Below, piece by piece: positions 10,363 through 19,647 of a DNA stretch of 64,000 nucleotides. The position numbers were made by a program, and so were the translations under genes. The DNA lies in contig MEOE01000010.1 in NCBI GenBank assembly GCA_001768565.1, forward strand, positions 62,001 through 126,000. Direction: 5' to 3'. Source of the DNA: Bacteroidetes bacterium GWF2_33_16 (lineage in GTDB: Bacteria > Bacteroidota > Bacteroidia > Bacteroidales > UBA12077). Every line of letters begins with the position of its first letter. Position 1 is the stretch's first letter. The notes under the pieces were generated by a model. It saw only the letters and a list, made by a program, of their open reading frames with translations, searched no databases and was not told the DNA's origin.

Positions 10363-11661
10363 TTATTTTCTACCACCTCTTTCTGATCTTGAAGAGCTAC
10401 CTGAACTTGATCCTGAGCTCTTTGAAGATCCTGAACTAGATCGTGATGGAGAACTTTTTACTGATCCACCTGAATTCCCTGATGAACGGGCTGGAGTATA
10501 AGTACTACCACCTGATTTTGTTGACGAACCCGATCTGCCTGGTGAATAGGTTGATGATCCTGATGATGGTTTATAGCTATCACCATTTCCAGATGATTTT
10601 GCAGGTCGTGTATAACGAGTACTACTTGTTCTTTTTGATGCATCATATGTAGAAGTACCTTGTCTGGAAGTTCTTGTATATGTCGCATTATTAGTAGAAC
10701 TCCCTGTTCTCTTTTGAGTATTATCCTGACGAGTTATTACATCAGTTCTGGTTCTTTCTTTATTAACTACTCGTGTTGTTCGCTCAGTGTTTTGATTACC
10801 GATCTCTCTTACACCTTTTGTTCTTTCGGTTCTTCTGTCAATTATTGATGTTCCGGATTGATCATCCAAACCATCTTTCAGAGTTCTTGTTCGCTTAATA
10901 TCATTACCCAAGTATGTTTCAGGCAAACGACCAGATCTATCTGCACGATAACTACCATCAGGATTTGTTGTTGTTAAACTTCCCCTTCGATATGAATTTA
11001 ATGATGATCCTGCCCAGTTATTATTTTCATAATAATTGTTTATAGTATAGTAAGGATAGAAATATGGTCTATGGTAGTAATAAGAATCATAATAATTATA
11101 ATATGGATAGCCGTAATAACTATAGTATCCTCCATAATATCCGTAATAAGGATATCCGTATCTGTAATAGCCAAAACTTGATGTCATCCAGCTTGGCTCA
11201 ACCCAAACCTGATTACCAACAATTATTACATTATAAAACGGATCGTTTAAATATGCCGATGCATACCAATAATCATCGCTACTCATTACAAAATAATTAT
11301 TTGTAATTCCGTAGTAACCACTTTGTTTGGCATCTAATCTCCTTTGATAAGCTTCCTGATAATCATCTACGATAATATCCTGATAAGGATTTCCAGTTTC
11401 CTCATCTATATAAATAGTTGTATCAATAACCTCTTTGGATTCATCGCTAAGTAATGAAGATATCTTCTTATCCATTTCTTCATTTTGAACATAGGATGAT
11501 CTTTTACCTGTTTCGCTATTATCAAAGGCATACTGATCATTGGAATATACTTTATCTTCGGGCGAAAAATATAAATCGTCATTAATAGAAGTATGTTGCA
11601 TTGATTTACATGATAATAGGAATAAGGATAAAACAACTGATATTTTTAAAATAGTTTTCAT
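10363..11661 (-). CDS. Tyrosine-rich lipoprotein with Ser/Arg-rich tail
   Basis: 432 residues. The signal peptide ends in a lipobox (FLLSC, Cys18). Residues ~20-150 are acidic with no domain I recognise. Residues ~160-215 are extremely rich in tyrosine with glycine and proline (YGYPYYGYYGG pattern), and from ~225 to the end the protein is low-complexity Ser/Thr/Arg/Gly, finishing SERGGRK. Expected to be anchored in the outer membrane or on the surface. The gene has a canonical Shine-Dalgarno (GGAGG, 11672-11668), rare in this phylum, and probably forms an operon with the FadL-like gene. Function unknown; I regard it as a structural or envelope protein by composition only. Confidence 0.75.
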   Translation of the reverse strand: MKTILKISVVLSLFLLSCKSMQHTSINDDLYFSPEDKVYSNDQYAFDNSETGKRSSYVQNEEMDKKISSLLSDESKEVIDTTIYIDEETGNPYQDIIVDDYQEAYQRRLDAKQSGYYGITNNYFVMSSDDYWYASAYLNDPFYNVIIVGNQVWVEPSWMTSSFGYYRYGYPYYGYYGGYYSYYGYPYYNYYDSYYYHRPYFYPYYTINNYYENNNWAGSSLNSYRRGSLTTTNPDGSYRADRSGRLPETYLGNDIKRTRTLKDGLDDQSGTSIIDRRTERTKGVREIGNQNTERTTRVVNKERTRTDVITRQDNTQKRTGSSTNNATYTRTSRQGTSTYDASKRTSSTRYTRPAKSSGNGDSYKPSSGSSTYSPGRSGSSTKSGGSTYTPARSSGNSGGSVKSSPSRSSSGSSKSSGSSSGSSSRSERGGRK

Positions 11662-11667
11662 AATGAA

Positions 11668-11672
11668 CCTCC
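11668..11672 (-). promoter_or_regulatory. Strong Shine-Dalgarno of the tyrosine-rich lipoprotein gene
   Basis: GGAGG on the minus strand, 6 bases before the ATG at 11661. Most genes in this window lack such a site, so this one suggests strong initiation and fixes the start. Confidence 0.65.
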
Positions 11673-11699
11673 AGTTTCGTTTTATTAATATAATTTTAT

Positions 11700-11715
11700 T
11701 TTGTTATTTTGCAGC
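11700..11715 (+). promoter_or_regulatory. Putative proS promoter, 16-mer shared with plsY
   Basis: TTTGTTATTTTGCAGC contains TTATTTTG, one mismatch from TAnnTTTG, and lies 50 bases before the proS ATG. The identical 16-mer occurs upstream of plsY at 62941. Confidence 0.45.
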
Positions 11716-11765
11716 TCTAATATAAATTCTTATACACAAATAAACCAGCAAATATTATACCAATA

Positions 11766-13241
11766 ATGGCCAAAGACTTAACAAAAAGAGAAGAAAATTA
11801 TTCGCAGTGGTACAACGATTTAGTAATTAAAGCCGATTTAGCTGAAAATTCTGCTGTTCGAGGTTGTATGGTTATTAAGCCCTATGGCTATGCTATATGG
11901 GAAAAAATACAGGCAACACTAGATAAAATGTTTAAAGATACCGGGCATTCAAATGCCTATTTTCCTTTGTTTATTCCAAAATCATTTTTTTCGAAAGAAG
12001 CAAGCCATGTTGATGGATTCGCAAAAGAGTGTGCTGTAGTTACTCATTATAGGTTAAAACATGATCCCATAACAAATAAGATTATTGTTGATCCTGATGC
12101 TAAATTAGAAGAAGAACTGATTGTAAGACCTACATCTGAAACCATAATTTGGAGTACATATAAAAACTGGATTCAATCGTATAGAGATTTACCAATTTTA
12201 ATAAACCAATGGGCAAATGTTGTTCGATGGGAAATGCGTACCCGATTATTTTTACGAACTGCGGAATTTTTATGGCAAGAAGGTCATACTGCACATGCAA
12301 CCTATCAGGAAGCTTTAGAAGAAACTGAAAAAATGATGAATGTTTATGCTGATTTTGCTGAAAACTGGTTGGCTGTTCCTGTAATTAAAGGAGTTAAATC
12401 GGAAAACGAGCGATTTGCAGGAGCTATTGAAACCTATGCCATTGAAGCACTAATGCAGGATGGAAAAGCATTACAAGCAGGAACATCTCACTTTTTAGGA
12501 CAAAATTTTGCTAAAGCTTTTGATGTTAAATTTACTGATAAAGAAGGAAAATTAGATTATGTATGGGCTACTTCATGGGGTGTTTCTACCCGATTGATGG
12601 GAGCACTGGTAATGGCTCACTCAGATGATAATGGTTTAATACTACCTCCAAAACTTGCTCCTATTCATGTAGTAATTGTCCCGATATATAAAAGTAATGA
12701 TCAGCTTAATTTAATCTCTGAAAAAGCTTTATCAATTAAAAAGCTGCTGGAGAAAAAGGGCATAACAGTTAAGTATGATGATAGAGATACTTATAAACCA
12801 GGATGGAAATTTGCTGAATATGAATTAAAAGGAGTACCGGTTCGCATAGCTATTGGTCCGAGAGATATTGAAAATAATACTGTTGAAATTGCTCGCCGCG
12901 ATACTCTTCAAAAAGAAGTTCATTCGATTGATAATATTGATGACTATATTGAAAATTTATTATCCGATATTCAAACTAATATTTATCAAAAGGCATTAAA
13001 TTTCAGAAATGACAATACATTTAGTGTTGAAACTTATGAAGAATTTAAACAGGTATTAGATTCAAAAGGTGGATTTATAAAAGCACATTGGGATGGTACA
13101 GCAGAAACTGAATTAAAAATAAAAGAAGAAACTAAAGCAACAATCCGATGTATTCCGTTAAATGAATTAAAAGAAGAAGGTAAATGTATGGTAACAGGCA
13201 AGCCTTCGAAACAAAGAGTTATATTTGCAAGAGCCTATTAA
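11766..13241 (+). CDS. proS: Prolyl-tRNA synthetase (short, archaea/eukaryote-type)
   Basis: Class II aminoacyl-tRNA synthetase that charges tRNA-Pro. 491 residues, lacking the inserted editing domain of the long bacterial form, which fits the archaeal/eukaryote-like ProRS seen in Bacteroidota. Class II signatures are visible: motif 2 region [20 protein letters not shown], motif 3 region [20 protein letters not shown], then the anticodon-binding domain ([20 protein letters not shown] onward) and a C-terminal domain ending VIFARAY. Transcribed divergently from the lipoprotein gene; a conserved hypothetical follows after 24 bases. Confidence 0.97.
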   Translation: MAKDLTKREENYSQWYNDLVIKADLAENSAVRGCMVIKPYGYAIWEKIQATLDKMFKDTGHSNAYFPLFIPKSFFSKEASHVDGFAKECAVVTHYRLKHDPITNKIIVDPDAKLEEELIVRPTSETIIWSTYKNWIQSYRDLPILINQWANVVRWEMRTRLFLRTAEFLWQEGHTAHATYQEALEETEKMMNVYADFAENWLAVPVIKGVKSENERFAGAIETYAIEALMQDGKALQAGTSHFLGQNFAKAFDVKFTDKEGKLDYVWATSWGVSTRLMGALVMAHSDDNGLILPPKLAPIHVVIVPIYKSNDQLNLISEKALSIKKLLEKKGITVKYDDRDTYKPGWKFAEYELKGVPVRIAIGPRDIENNTVEIARRDTLQKEVHSIDNIDDYIENLLSDIQTNIYQKALNFRNDNTFSVETYEEFKQVLDSKGGFIKAHWDGTAETELKIKEETKATIRCIPLNELKEEGKCMVTGKPSKQRVIFARAY

Positions 13242-13265
13242 TATGTTTCATTAAATTGTAATCTT

Positions 13266-13952
13266 ATGAACGAAAAAGATACCAAAGAGCAGATTTTATC
13301 ATCACTCGAGATGAAAGCTATCGTAAAACAGACAGCTTACGATCAAACAATTGAAACATTTGCATTACTTAAGAATATCTTAATTGAAATTGAAGGTGAA
13401 TACAATTCTCAATTACAAATTAAAGATTCGCGTATTCATTTAGCATATAAAGATCGTGGTCAGTTTGAATGCGAGCTAAGGGTAGCTGGCGATTTACTCA
13501 TATTTAGTATGCACTCAAACATTTTTGAGTTCGACAGAAATCACAATGTTTGGAAACTAGGTTATGTTAACGAGAATAAGATGTTTAGTTACTGTGGAAT
13601 AATAAATATTTACAATTTTCTGGCCGATTCATTTAAGTATAATCGTATAGATGACCTAGGTTATTTAATTACCAGAATATTTGTAAACATTGAAAAGCAT
13701 TTCTTTGTAGAAGGGAAAAGACAAAACGAATATCTTTATAATAATTTTGGACAAGCAATACTTTCCAAAGAAGTTTTAAAAGAGATTATAATGAATGCAA
13801 TACTATATTCACTTGATTTTGACTTACTTGTTCCTCCATATGATCAAATAAAAATTGCATCAGTTGCACAAATGGTAGAAAAGATGGAATTTTCAAAGAT
13901 GCAAACAGGAAAACGTCTGGGATTCAAGTTTAATTCAGATGATGTGAGCTAG
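13266..13952 (+). CDS. Conserved hypothetical protein downstream of proS
   Basis: 228 residues, no signal peptide or membrane helix. Sequence alternates amphipathic helices and strands; a central part (about 60-130) is beta-rich (FECELRVAGDLLIFSMHSNIFEF) and the C-terminal third is helical. I do not recognise a named domain or catalytic motif. It is 24 bases after proS, on the same strand, and ends in a strong terminator, so it is probably co-transcribed with proS. Cytoplasmic by inference. Confidence 0.7.
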   Translation: MNEKDTKEQILSSLEMKAIVKQTAYDQTIETFALLKNILIEIEGEYNSQLQIKDSRIHLAYKDRGQFECELRVAGDLLIFSMHSNIFEFDRNHNVWKLGYVNENKMFSYCGIINIYNFLADSFKYNRIDDLGYLITRIFVNIEKHFFVEGKRQNEYLYNNFGQAILSKEVLKEIIMNAILYSLDFDLLVPPYDQIKIASVAQMVEKMEFSKMQTGKRLGFKFNSDDVS

Positions 13953-13974
13953 TAATTATAAAAAATAAAACTGT

Positions 13975-14001
13975 AGCCTGAAATAATTCAGGCTTTTTTT
14001 A
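13975..14001 (+). terminator. Terminator of the proS transcript
   Basis: AGCCTGAA (13975-13982) pairs with TTCAGGCT (13987-13994) around ATAA, followed by a T-run. The following stretch to 14215 is AT-rich with no gene I can support. Confidence 0.9.
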
Positions 14002-14215
14002 TTTTTTCTTAAACTTTTTGCATCACTTTTTGTTTTCATTCGTCTATTAATTAAAAGTTGTTGTTTGAAATCGTACACTTGATGTTGCAATAACGAACAG
14101 ATTTTATAGCTAAAATTCTATTCTAAAAAACACAAACTACTGAATGTGTGTATGTTATTTCAAATGGCATAAAAAATGATAGATAAATTAAGTATGACAA
14201 TTAAATTTTAGGGTT

Positions 14216-14524
14216 ATGGTAGTAGATTTAAAAGCAAATGAGTTGGTTCTAAAAGCAGGGGATTCCAACTTGTCTCTTGAAGAGAGAAATATTGATGGAA
14301 AATTAATTTTGACCAATCAACGTGTCTATTTTAAAACTAAAGACGAACATCATTCGATGTTTAATCTTGAGATTCTACCCTCTCAAATTAAGGAAATAAT
14401 TTATTTCAATACACTAAAGATTTTTCCAAATGGGATAAATATTATTTTAAAAGAAGGAAAAGAACTAAGATTTAAAATAGGAAACCGCAATGCTTGGGGA
14501 CAAGCATTAAATAGAATATATTAG
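14216..14524 (+). CDS. Small GRAM/PH-like domain protein
   Basis: 102 residues, all one small domain. The pattern DGKLILTNQRVYFKT at residues 29-43, followed by strands and a short C-terminal helix, is the signature of GRAM/bPH-type folds (G-x-L-x-L-T-N-x-R-hydrophobic). No signal peptide or membrane segment, so presumably cytoplasmic, perhaps at the membrane. Stands alone between two terminators. The fold call is by pattern only; function unknown. Confidence 0.6.
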   Translation: MVVDLKANELVLKAGDSNLSLEERNIDGKLILTNQRVYFKTKDEHHSMFNLEILPSQIKEIIYFNTLKIFPNGINIILKEGKELRFKIGNRNAWGQALNRIY

Positions 14525-14573
14525 AACTTATACCTAACACATTCACTTCATATATTTTCACCAATTATTTAAT

Positions 14574-14608
14574 AAAAGGATGAATCAAAACCAGATTCAT
14601 CCTTTTAT
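14574..14608 (+). terminator. Terminator after the GRAM-like gene
   Basis: 13-bp perfect inverted repeat AAAAGGATGAATC / GATTCATCCTTTT with a 7-base loop. Strong stem, but only a short T-tract at its end (TTTTAT). Confidence 0.82.
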
Positions 14609-14696
14609 ATTTGTAAAAGATAATAAAATAATGTAGCTTGTAATAAACAAGTTGCTGTATTTATTGTTACAACAAAACACAACAAACAATACATTA

Positions 14697-15203
14697 ATGA
14701 AATCTATAGGAATATTCTACGGATCGACAACCGGAAAAACAGAAAAAATAGTACAACGTATAAAAGAACAATTCACAAATACTCAGATTGATATTTACAA
14801 TGTTATACATGTTTCGGAAAGTGATCTCGAAAAGTACGATAATATCATTTTAGGAACATCAACATGGGGAAAGGCAGAACTGCAAGAGGATTTTAAAAAT
14901 TTCTTACCCATTTTAAAAAATGCTAATCTAAAAGGTAAGAAAATTGCTATTTTCGGTGTTGGAGATTCATCAAAGTATCCTGTTTCATTTGCCGATTCTA
15001 TAGGAATAATTTTTGAAGTACTTGAAGGAAAGGGTGTTATTTTCGTAGGTGAATTCTCGATTAAGGGTTATGAGTTTGAATCATCCTTATCTATTTTTAA
15101 TGATTCGTTTATTGGATTACCCATTGATGAAGACTCCGATTGCGAGCTTAACAAAGCAAGAATATCGATGTGGACCGATATGTTAAAAGTAAATCTGAAT
15201 TAA
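14697..15203 (+). CDS. Flavodoxin (long-chain)
   Basis: 168 residues from the ATG at 14697; upstream in-frame codons (from a TTG at 14652) add a hydrophobic stretch absent from flavodoxins. The FMN phosphate-binding loop GSTTGKTEKI is at residues 8-17, the second loop GTSTWGKAELQEDF (with the isoalloxazine-stacking W) near 57-70 and the third FGVGDSSKYPVSF near 86-98. Length and the ~20-residue insert in the last strand match long-chain flavodoxins of the FldA/NifF type. A low-potential electron carrier in the cytoplasm; partners cannot be told from context, but a second flavodoxin-fold gene follows. Confidence 0.92.
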   Translation: MKSIGIFYGSTTGKTEKIVQRIKEQFTNTQIDIYNVIHVSESDLEKYDNIILGTSTWGKAELQEDFKNFLPILKNANLKGKKIAIFGVGDSSKYPVSFADSIGIIFEVLEGKGVIFVGEFSIKGYEFESSLSIFNDSFIGLPIDEDSDCELNKARISMWTDMLKVNLN

Positions 15204-15238
15204 TCTATTTTTTATTTCCTACCCGCTTGCAGTTTTTT

Positions 15239-15246
15239 TATCTTTG
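15239..15246 (+). promoter_or_regulatory. -7 element TATCTTTG before the HemG-like gene
   Basis: Exact TAnnTTTG match ending 13 bases before the ATG at 15260, so the transcript would have a very short leader. Confidence 0.55.
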
Positions 15247-15259
15247 AAAAAAACATTTT

Positions 15260-15745
15260 ATGAAAACTGCAATCATTTATGCCACAAAACACGGTTGTAC
15301 CGAGAAATGTTCGTATACTCTTGCCAATGAGTTAACTAAAGATCCATTATTAGTAAATCTCGAAACAATGAAAGATATTGATTTTACTCAGTTTGATTTA
15401 TTGCTACTGGGAGGGTCAATTCATGCAGGGATGATAAATAAAAACCTAAAAAAATTTATTGATAAAAATCTAAATCAACTTATCAAGAAGAAAGTTGGAT
15501 TGTTTTTATGTTGTATGGAAGAAGGCGAAAAAGCCCAAGAACAATTTAACAATGCCTTTCCCGAAGAACTTCGAAATGTGGCCAAGGCAAAAGGACTTTT
15601 TGGAGGAGCTTTCGATTTTGAAAAAATGAATTTCTTTGAAAAAGCAATCATAAAAAAAATTGCAAATATAGAAGAGAGTGTTTCTAAGATTGATTATAAA
15701 AGTATATCAAGCTTTGCATCGGAAATCAATCAAATAAAAGAATAA
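15260..15745 (+). CDS. Flavodoxin-domain protein, HemG-like
   Basis: 161 residues with a flavodoxin fold: FMN loop YATKHGCTEKC at residues 8-18 and a second loop LLLGGSIHAGMINK near 49-62, as in the Flavodoxin_5/HemG family. HemG of enterobacteria is the menaquinone-linked protoporphyrinogen IX dehydrogenase; the family also includes proteins of unknown role, so I do not assign hemG. No haem gene is adjacent. It follows the long-chain flavodoxin by 56 bases but probably has its own promoter. Confidence 0.75.
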   Translation: MKTAIIYATKHGCTEKCSYTLANELTKDPLLVNLETMKDIDFTQFDLLLLGGSIHAGMINKNLKKFIDKNLNQLIKKKVGLFLCCMEEGEKAQEQFNNAFPEELRNVAKAKGLFGGAFDFEKMNFFEKAIIKKIANIEESVSKIDYKSISSFASEINQIKE

Positions 15746-15841
15746 AAGTAACCCATTTTGAATTTGCACTGAATTTTTTATGAAATAATTATACAAAATT
15801 TTATCTTGCAACTTTATTTTAATTAACTAAAATTCAATAAT

Positions 15842-17491
15842 ATGATACGAAATCTTTTAAAAATCACATCATTAATTTTGGCAACTACTGTACTATTTAG
15901 TTGCGCTAAAACAAGCCAGTACACTATGGAAGAACTTGCAGAAATTGAGAAAAAAGTAAATGAATTTGTCGAAGTTGATCTATCTACAGATATTTCGAAC
16001 ATTTCAGTAAAAGAAAAAGAAATGTTGGTTTATCTGTTCGATGCAGCACAAATTATGGATGATTTATTTTGGAAACAAAACTATGGAGACAAAGAAGAAT
16101 TGCTCTCAAGTATACAAGAACCTATAGTACAAGAGTTTGTGAAAATCAATTATGGCCCATGGGAACAGTTAAATGATAATAAACCATTCACAAAAGGATG
16201 CACTGCAAGACCTGCAGGAGCAAATTTCTACCCTATTGACATGACAAAAGAAGAGTTTGAATCGCTTGAAGCAGAGGACAAAACCAGTCTTTATACGGTA
16301 GTAAGACGTGATGCAGATGGCAAATTAATTACAATTCCATATCATGTGGAGTATAAAGTAGAACTTGTAAAGGCGGCTGAACTAATTAAAAAGGCAGCTG
16401 AATTAGCCGAAGATGAAGGGCTTAAAAATTATTTAAATCTTCGTGCCGAAGCATTAGTTACAAGTGAATATTTCGAAAGCGATTTGGCTTGGATGGATAT
16501 GAAAAATAACACGATTGATTTTGTAGTTGGTCCGATTGAGAATTACACCGATGGATTATACGGATATAAAGCTGCCTTTGAATCATTCATCCTTATAAAA
16601 GATATGGATTGGACAGTTAAATTATCAAAATTTGCTGCATTATTACCTGAGCTGCAAACTAAATTACCTGTTGCTAACGAATACAAATCAGAAGTTCCAG
16701 GAAGTGGTTCCGATCTTGGTGTTTACGATGCAGTATATTATGCAGGAGACTGCAATGCAGGAAGTAAAACTATTGCAATTAATCTTCCTAATGACGAAAG
16801 AGTTCATATTGAAAAAGGAAGTCGCAAACTTCAATTAAAGAATTCGATGAATTATAAATTTGAGAAAATTCTTAAACCAATTAGTGATATAGTTATTGAT
16901 GAATCGCAAAGACAATATATTAAATTTGATGCATTTTTCGAAAACGTTATGTTTCATGAAGTTGCTCATGGACTAGGTATAAAAAATACAATTAATAATA
17001 AAGGTACTGTTCGCGATGCTCTTAAAGAGAAGTATAGTGCTATTGAAGAAGCAAAAGCTGATATCTTAGGTTTATTTTTGGTTACCAAATTAGCTGAAAT
17101 GGGTGAACTTGGTGAAAAAGACTTAAAAGATAACTACACTACATTTTTAGCAGGTATTTTCCGATCTGTTCGTTTTGGAGCTGCAAGCTCACATGGTCAA
17201 TCAAATATGATCCAGTTTAATTATTTTAATGAACAAGAAGCATTTACACGTGATGAAGCTACGGGATTATTTAAGGTTGATTATGATAAAATGGCTTTAG
17301 CGGTTAATTCACTTGGTGAAAAAATCCTGGTTATCCAGGGAAATGGCGATTATGAAGAAGCAAGCAAATTGATTGAAGAGATGAGCATAATTAAAGAAAC
17401 TCTTCAAGGAGATTTAAAAAGAATTGGAGAAGCAGGAATACCTAGAGATATAAGATTTAAGCAAGGAAAAGAAAACTTAGGATTAAATTAA
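15842..17491 (+). CDS. Dipeptidyl-peptidase III-like zinc peptidase (family M49), lipoprotein
   Basis: 549 residues. A lipoprotein signal ends LFSC (Cys20), so the enzyme is likely anchored in the periplasmic space or outer membrane. The N-terminal half contains the Bacteroidota DPP III-like block (FWKQNYGDKEELL, then GCTARPAGANFYP). The zinc site is H372-E-V-A-H376, a five-residue HExxH instead of the six-residue HExxGH usual in M49, followed by EEAKAD (E402/E403) as the presumed third ligand. M49 enzymes release dipeptides from the N-termini of short peptides. Single gene closed by a terminator. Confidence 0.82.
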   Translation: MIRNLLKITSLILATTVLFSCAKTSQYTMEELAEIEKKVNEFVEVDLSTDISNISVKEKEMLVYLFDAAQIMDDLFWKQNYGDKEELLSSIQEPIVQEFVKINYGPWEQLNDNKPFTKGCTARPAGANFYPIDMTKEEFESLEAEDKTSLYTVVRRDADGKLITIPYHVEYKVELVKAAELIKKAAELAEDEGLKNYLNLRAEALVTSEYFESDLAWMDMKNNTIDFVVGPIENYTDGLYGYKAAFESFILIKDMDWTVKLSKFAALLPELQTKLPVANEYKSEVPGSGSDLGVYDAVYYAGDCNAGSKTIAINLPNDERVHIEKGSRKLQLKNSMNYKFEKILKPISDIVIDESQRQYIKFDAFFENVMFHEVAHGLGIKNTINNKGTVRDALKEKYSAIEEAKADILGLFLVTKLAEMGELGEKDLKDNYTTFLAGIFRSVRFGAASSHGQSNMIQFNYFNEQEAFTRDEATGLFKVDYDKMALAVNSLGEKILVIQGNGDYEEASKLIEEMSIIKETLQGDLKRIGEAGIPRDIRFKQGKENLGLN

Positions 17492-17508
17492 CAATACCAA
17501 TCATAATA

Positions 17509-17539
17509 AAAGGTTCAAATTTTTTTGAACCTTTTTTTT
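17509..17539 (+). terminator. Terminator after the M49 peptidase gene
   Basis: 11-bp stem AAAGGTTCAAA / TTTGAACCTTT with a TTTT loop, followed by more T residues. Confidence 0.9.
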
Positions 17540-17554
17540 GCTTAAATTTCAGGC

Positions 17555-19513
17555 ATGCTAAATTGTTTATTAAAACTGGCTTTGAATTTAAAAACTATTC
17601 TCACTCTACTATATCTGTGGGCTTCACTAAATAATGTTTATGGATTGGGCCTATCATCTATAGAAAGTAAAAAACCAGAAAAGTACACTCATAATAATTT
17701 TCAATCAACAAACTTTAATGATAAAAAAGATACTCTCAAATTATTAAAATTACATAAAAATGAAATAAAAAGTGAGCAGTTTTATGATTCTTTAAGAATT
17801 AGAGCAGCTCAAAATTCCATTACAAAAAGAGCTTTATCATTAATATTAGTAAATCAGTCATCAAATAATCTCCAAATCTATCAGGAATCAAAAAATACAG
17901 AGATTTACTTCGAGAAGTATAAAGGAAAAACCATACGATCAATCGAATTTATAGGTCTTAACGTATTCGGACCTTCACTAAACAACTCACTGAGTTCAAC
18001 CACAAATTGGCTGCAACGAACAGGCAATCAAACTCATATTAAAACCAGGAATTCTATCTTAAAAAATAATCTTTTTTTTATTGAGGGCGATTCAATTGAC
18101 CCTATTCAATTAGCAGATAATGAAGTATTACTGCGTGGATTAGATTTTATTAAAGATGCTTATATACAAATAGTAGAAATACCAGATAATGATGAAATGG
18201 TAGATATTTTAGTAATTACCAGAGATATTTGGTCAATTGGTTTCTCGGTGAATTTTTATAATACCAGTTCCGGATCAATAGAAGTATATGAGAATAATCT
18301 TGCAGGAATAGGTCATAGACTAGAAGGTAGTTTGTTTATAAATACCTTATACTTGCCTACCAGTGGATTCGAATTTGGCTATCAGATTGATAATATAAGT
18401 AATTCGTTTATTAAAACAAGAATAAACTATTATAATGCTTTCGAAACAGAGAGATATGGAATTGAAATATGGAGAAGATTTCATTCATATAATACAAAAT
18501 ATGCAGGTAGTGCAGGTATTTATCAGACATCAACAATAAAAGATATAAAGAAAACAGATACTACGCTTTATAATGTCAGATTAAATTATTCAACACAAGA
18601 TTTCTGGTTTGGCAGGTCTTTCCAATTAAAAACTGGTAATCTACTATTTAGAGATAGAACCCGAATTGTATTAGGAGCTAGATTTACAAGTAATTATTTC
18701 TATAAAGGACCCGAAGTTAGCGAACGATACAATTATTTATATCACAACAACCAGGTTCTAATAGGAACAATTGCTTTTGCACAAAAGAAATATTATAAAT
18801 CAAATCTTATTTATGGGTTTGGTAAAATTGAAGATATCCCGATTGGTAATCTTTTACAAGCAAATGTAGGATACGAAAGAGATGAGTTCTTCAAAAGAAC
18901 ATATATTGGAGCAAATTACTCAGCAGGTTTTCACTTTTCAAATTTTGGTTACTTAAATTACAAGATCGATTTTGGTGGATTTTTATATGAGAAAAGACTG
19001 GAACAAGGGGTAATTTCCTTGAAAACACAATATATAACCAATATACATTATTTAAGTAGTTTAAAACACAGAGAGTTCTTTTCGTTAAACTATACAAGAG
19101 GAATTAACCGGTTTAATGATGAAAATATTTATTTTGATTCGAATAAGGATATATGGGGTTTTAAAAGCGATTATTTATTTGGTCAAAAAAAACTGGCATT
19201 TCATGCTGAGTCAGATGCATATACCGACCTCTTTATATACAATTTCCGTTTTGTTTTTTTTGCTTTTGGCGATTTGGGTTTTATAGGACCAGAAAGCAAA
19301 TCTATCTTTAAAAATAAAATGTATTCGGGTATTGGATTAGGTATGCGTATAAGAAATGAAAACCTTGTTTTTAAAACGCTTCAATTCCGATTTGCTTTTT
19401 TTCCTAGTATTCCTGCAGATAGCGAATACTTCTACTATATGTTTTCAGGTGAATCATACTCAAAACCAATAAATTTTGAACCATCAGCCCCTTATACTAT
19501 TGATTATAAATAA
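17555..19513 (+). CDS. POTRA / Omp85-like outer-membrane protein
   Basis: 652 residues. A hydrophobic N-terminus (to about residue 30) serves as signal peptide. Residues ~125-215 look like one or two POTRA domains (GKTIRSIEFIGLNVFG, then FIEGDSIDPIQLADNEVLLR and a strand ending in IVVITRDIW-like sequence). The C-terminal ~420 residues are an alternating, aromatic-rich beta barrel with the turn-rich pattern of BamA/TamA-type surface antigens. It may assemble or export an envelope component; without BamA's five POTRAs it is not the essential BamA. Starts 20 bases after the preceding terminator's T-run and stands alone. Confidence 0.75.
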   Translation: MLNCLLKLALNLKTILTLLYLWASLNNVYGLGLSSIESKKPEKYTHNNFQSTNFNDKKDTLKLLKLHKNEIKSEQFYDSLRIRAAQNSITKRALSLILVNQSSNNLQIYQESKNTEIYFEKYKGKTIRSIEFIGLNVFGPSLNNSLSSTTNWLQRTGNQTHIKTRNSILKNNLFFIEGDSIDPIQLADNEVLLRGLDFIKDAYIQIVEIPDNDEMVDILVITRDIWSIGFSVNFYNTSSGSIEVYENNLAGIGHRLEGSLFINTLYLPTSGFEFGYQIDNISNSFIKTRINYYNAFETERYGIEIWRRFHSYNTKYAGSAGIYQTSTIKDIKKTDTTLYNVRLNYSTQDFWFGRSFQLKTGNLLFRDRTRIVLGARFTSNYFYKGPEVSERYNYLYHNNQVLIGTIAFAQKKYYKSNLIYGFGKIEDIPIGNLLQANVGYERDEFFKRTYIGANYSAGFHFSNFGYLNYKIDFGGFLYEKRLEQGVISLKTQYITNIHYLSSLKHREFFSLNYTRGINRFNDENIYFDSNKDIWGFKSDYLFGQKKLAFHAESDAYTDLFIYNFRFVFFAFGDLGFIGPESKSIFKNKMYSGIGLGMRIRNENLVFKTLQFRFAFFPSIPADSEYFYYMFSGESYSKPINFEPSAPYTIDYK

Positions 19514-19647
19514 AATATAAATATATTTCTGTACAAAGAAAACTACTTCTAATTTGCGTACTTATTATATTTTTCTTTTTTGTGAACCAAACATGTAAGA
19601 TATTGTTGATATTACAAGAAAACAATGTTTAACTTAAAAAAAGATTT

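Noticed and set aside
10458..10688. Open frame overlapping the Ser/Arg-rich tail of the lipoprotein
   Set aside because: It lies within low-complexity codons of the real gene in another frame; no signal, domain or initiation site.
14165..14190. Possible sigma-54 site (TGGCAT then ATGAT) before the GRAM-like gene
   Set aside because: The -12 GC element is absent at the required spacing (GA instead).
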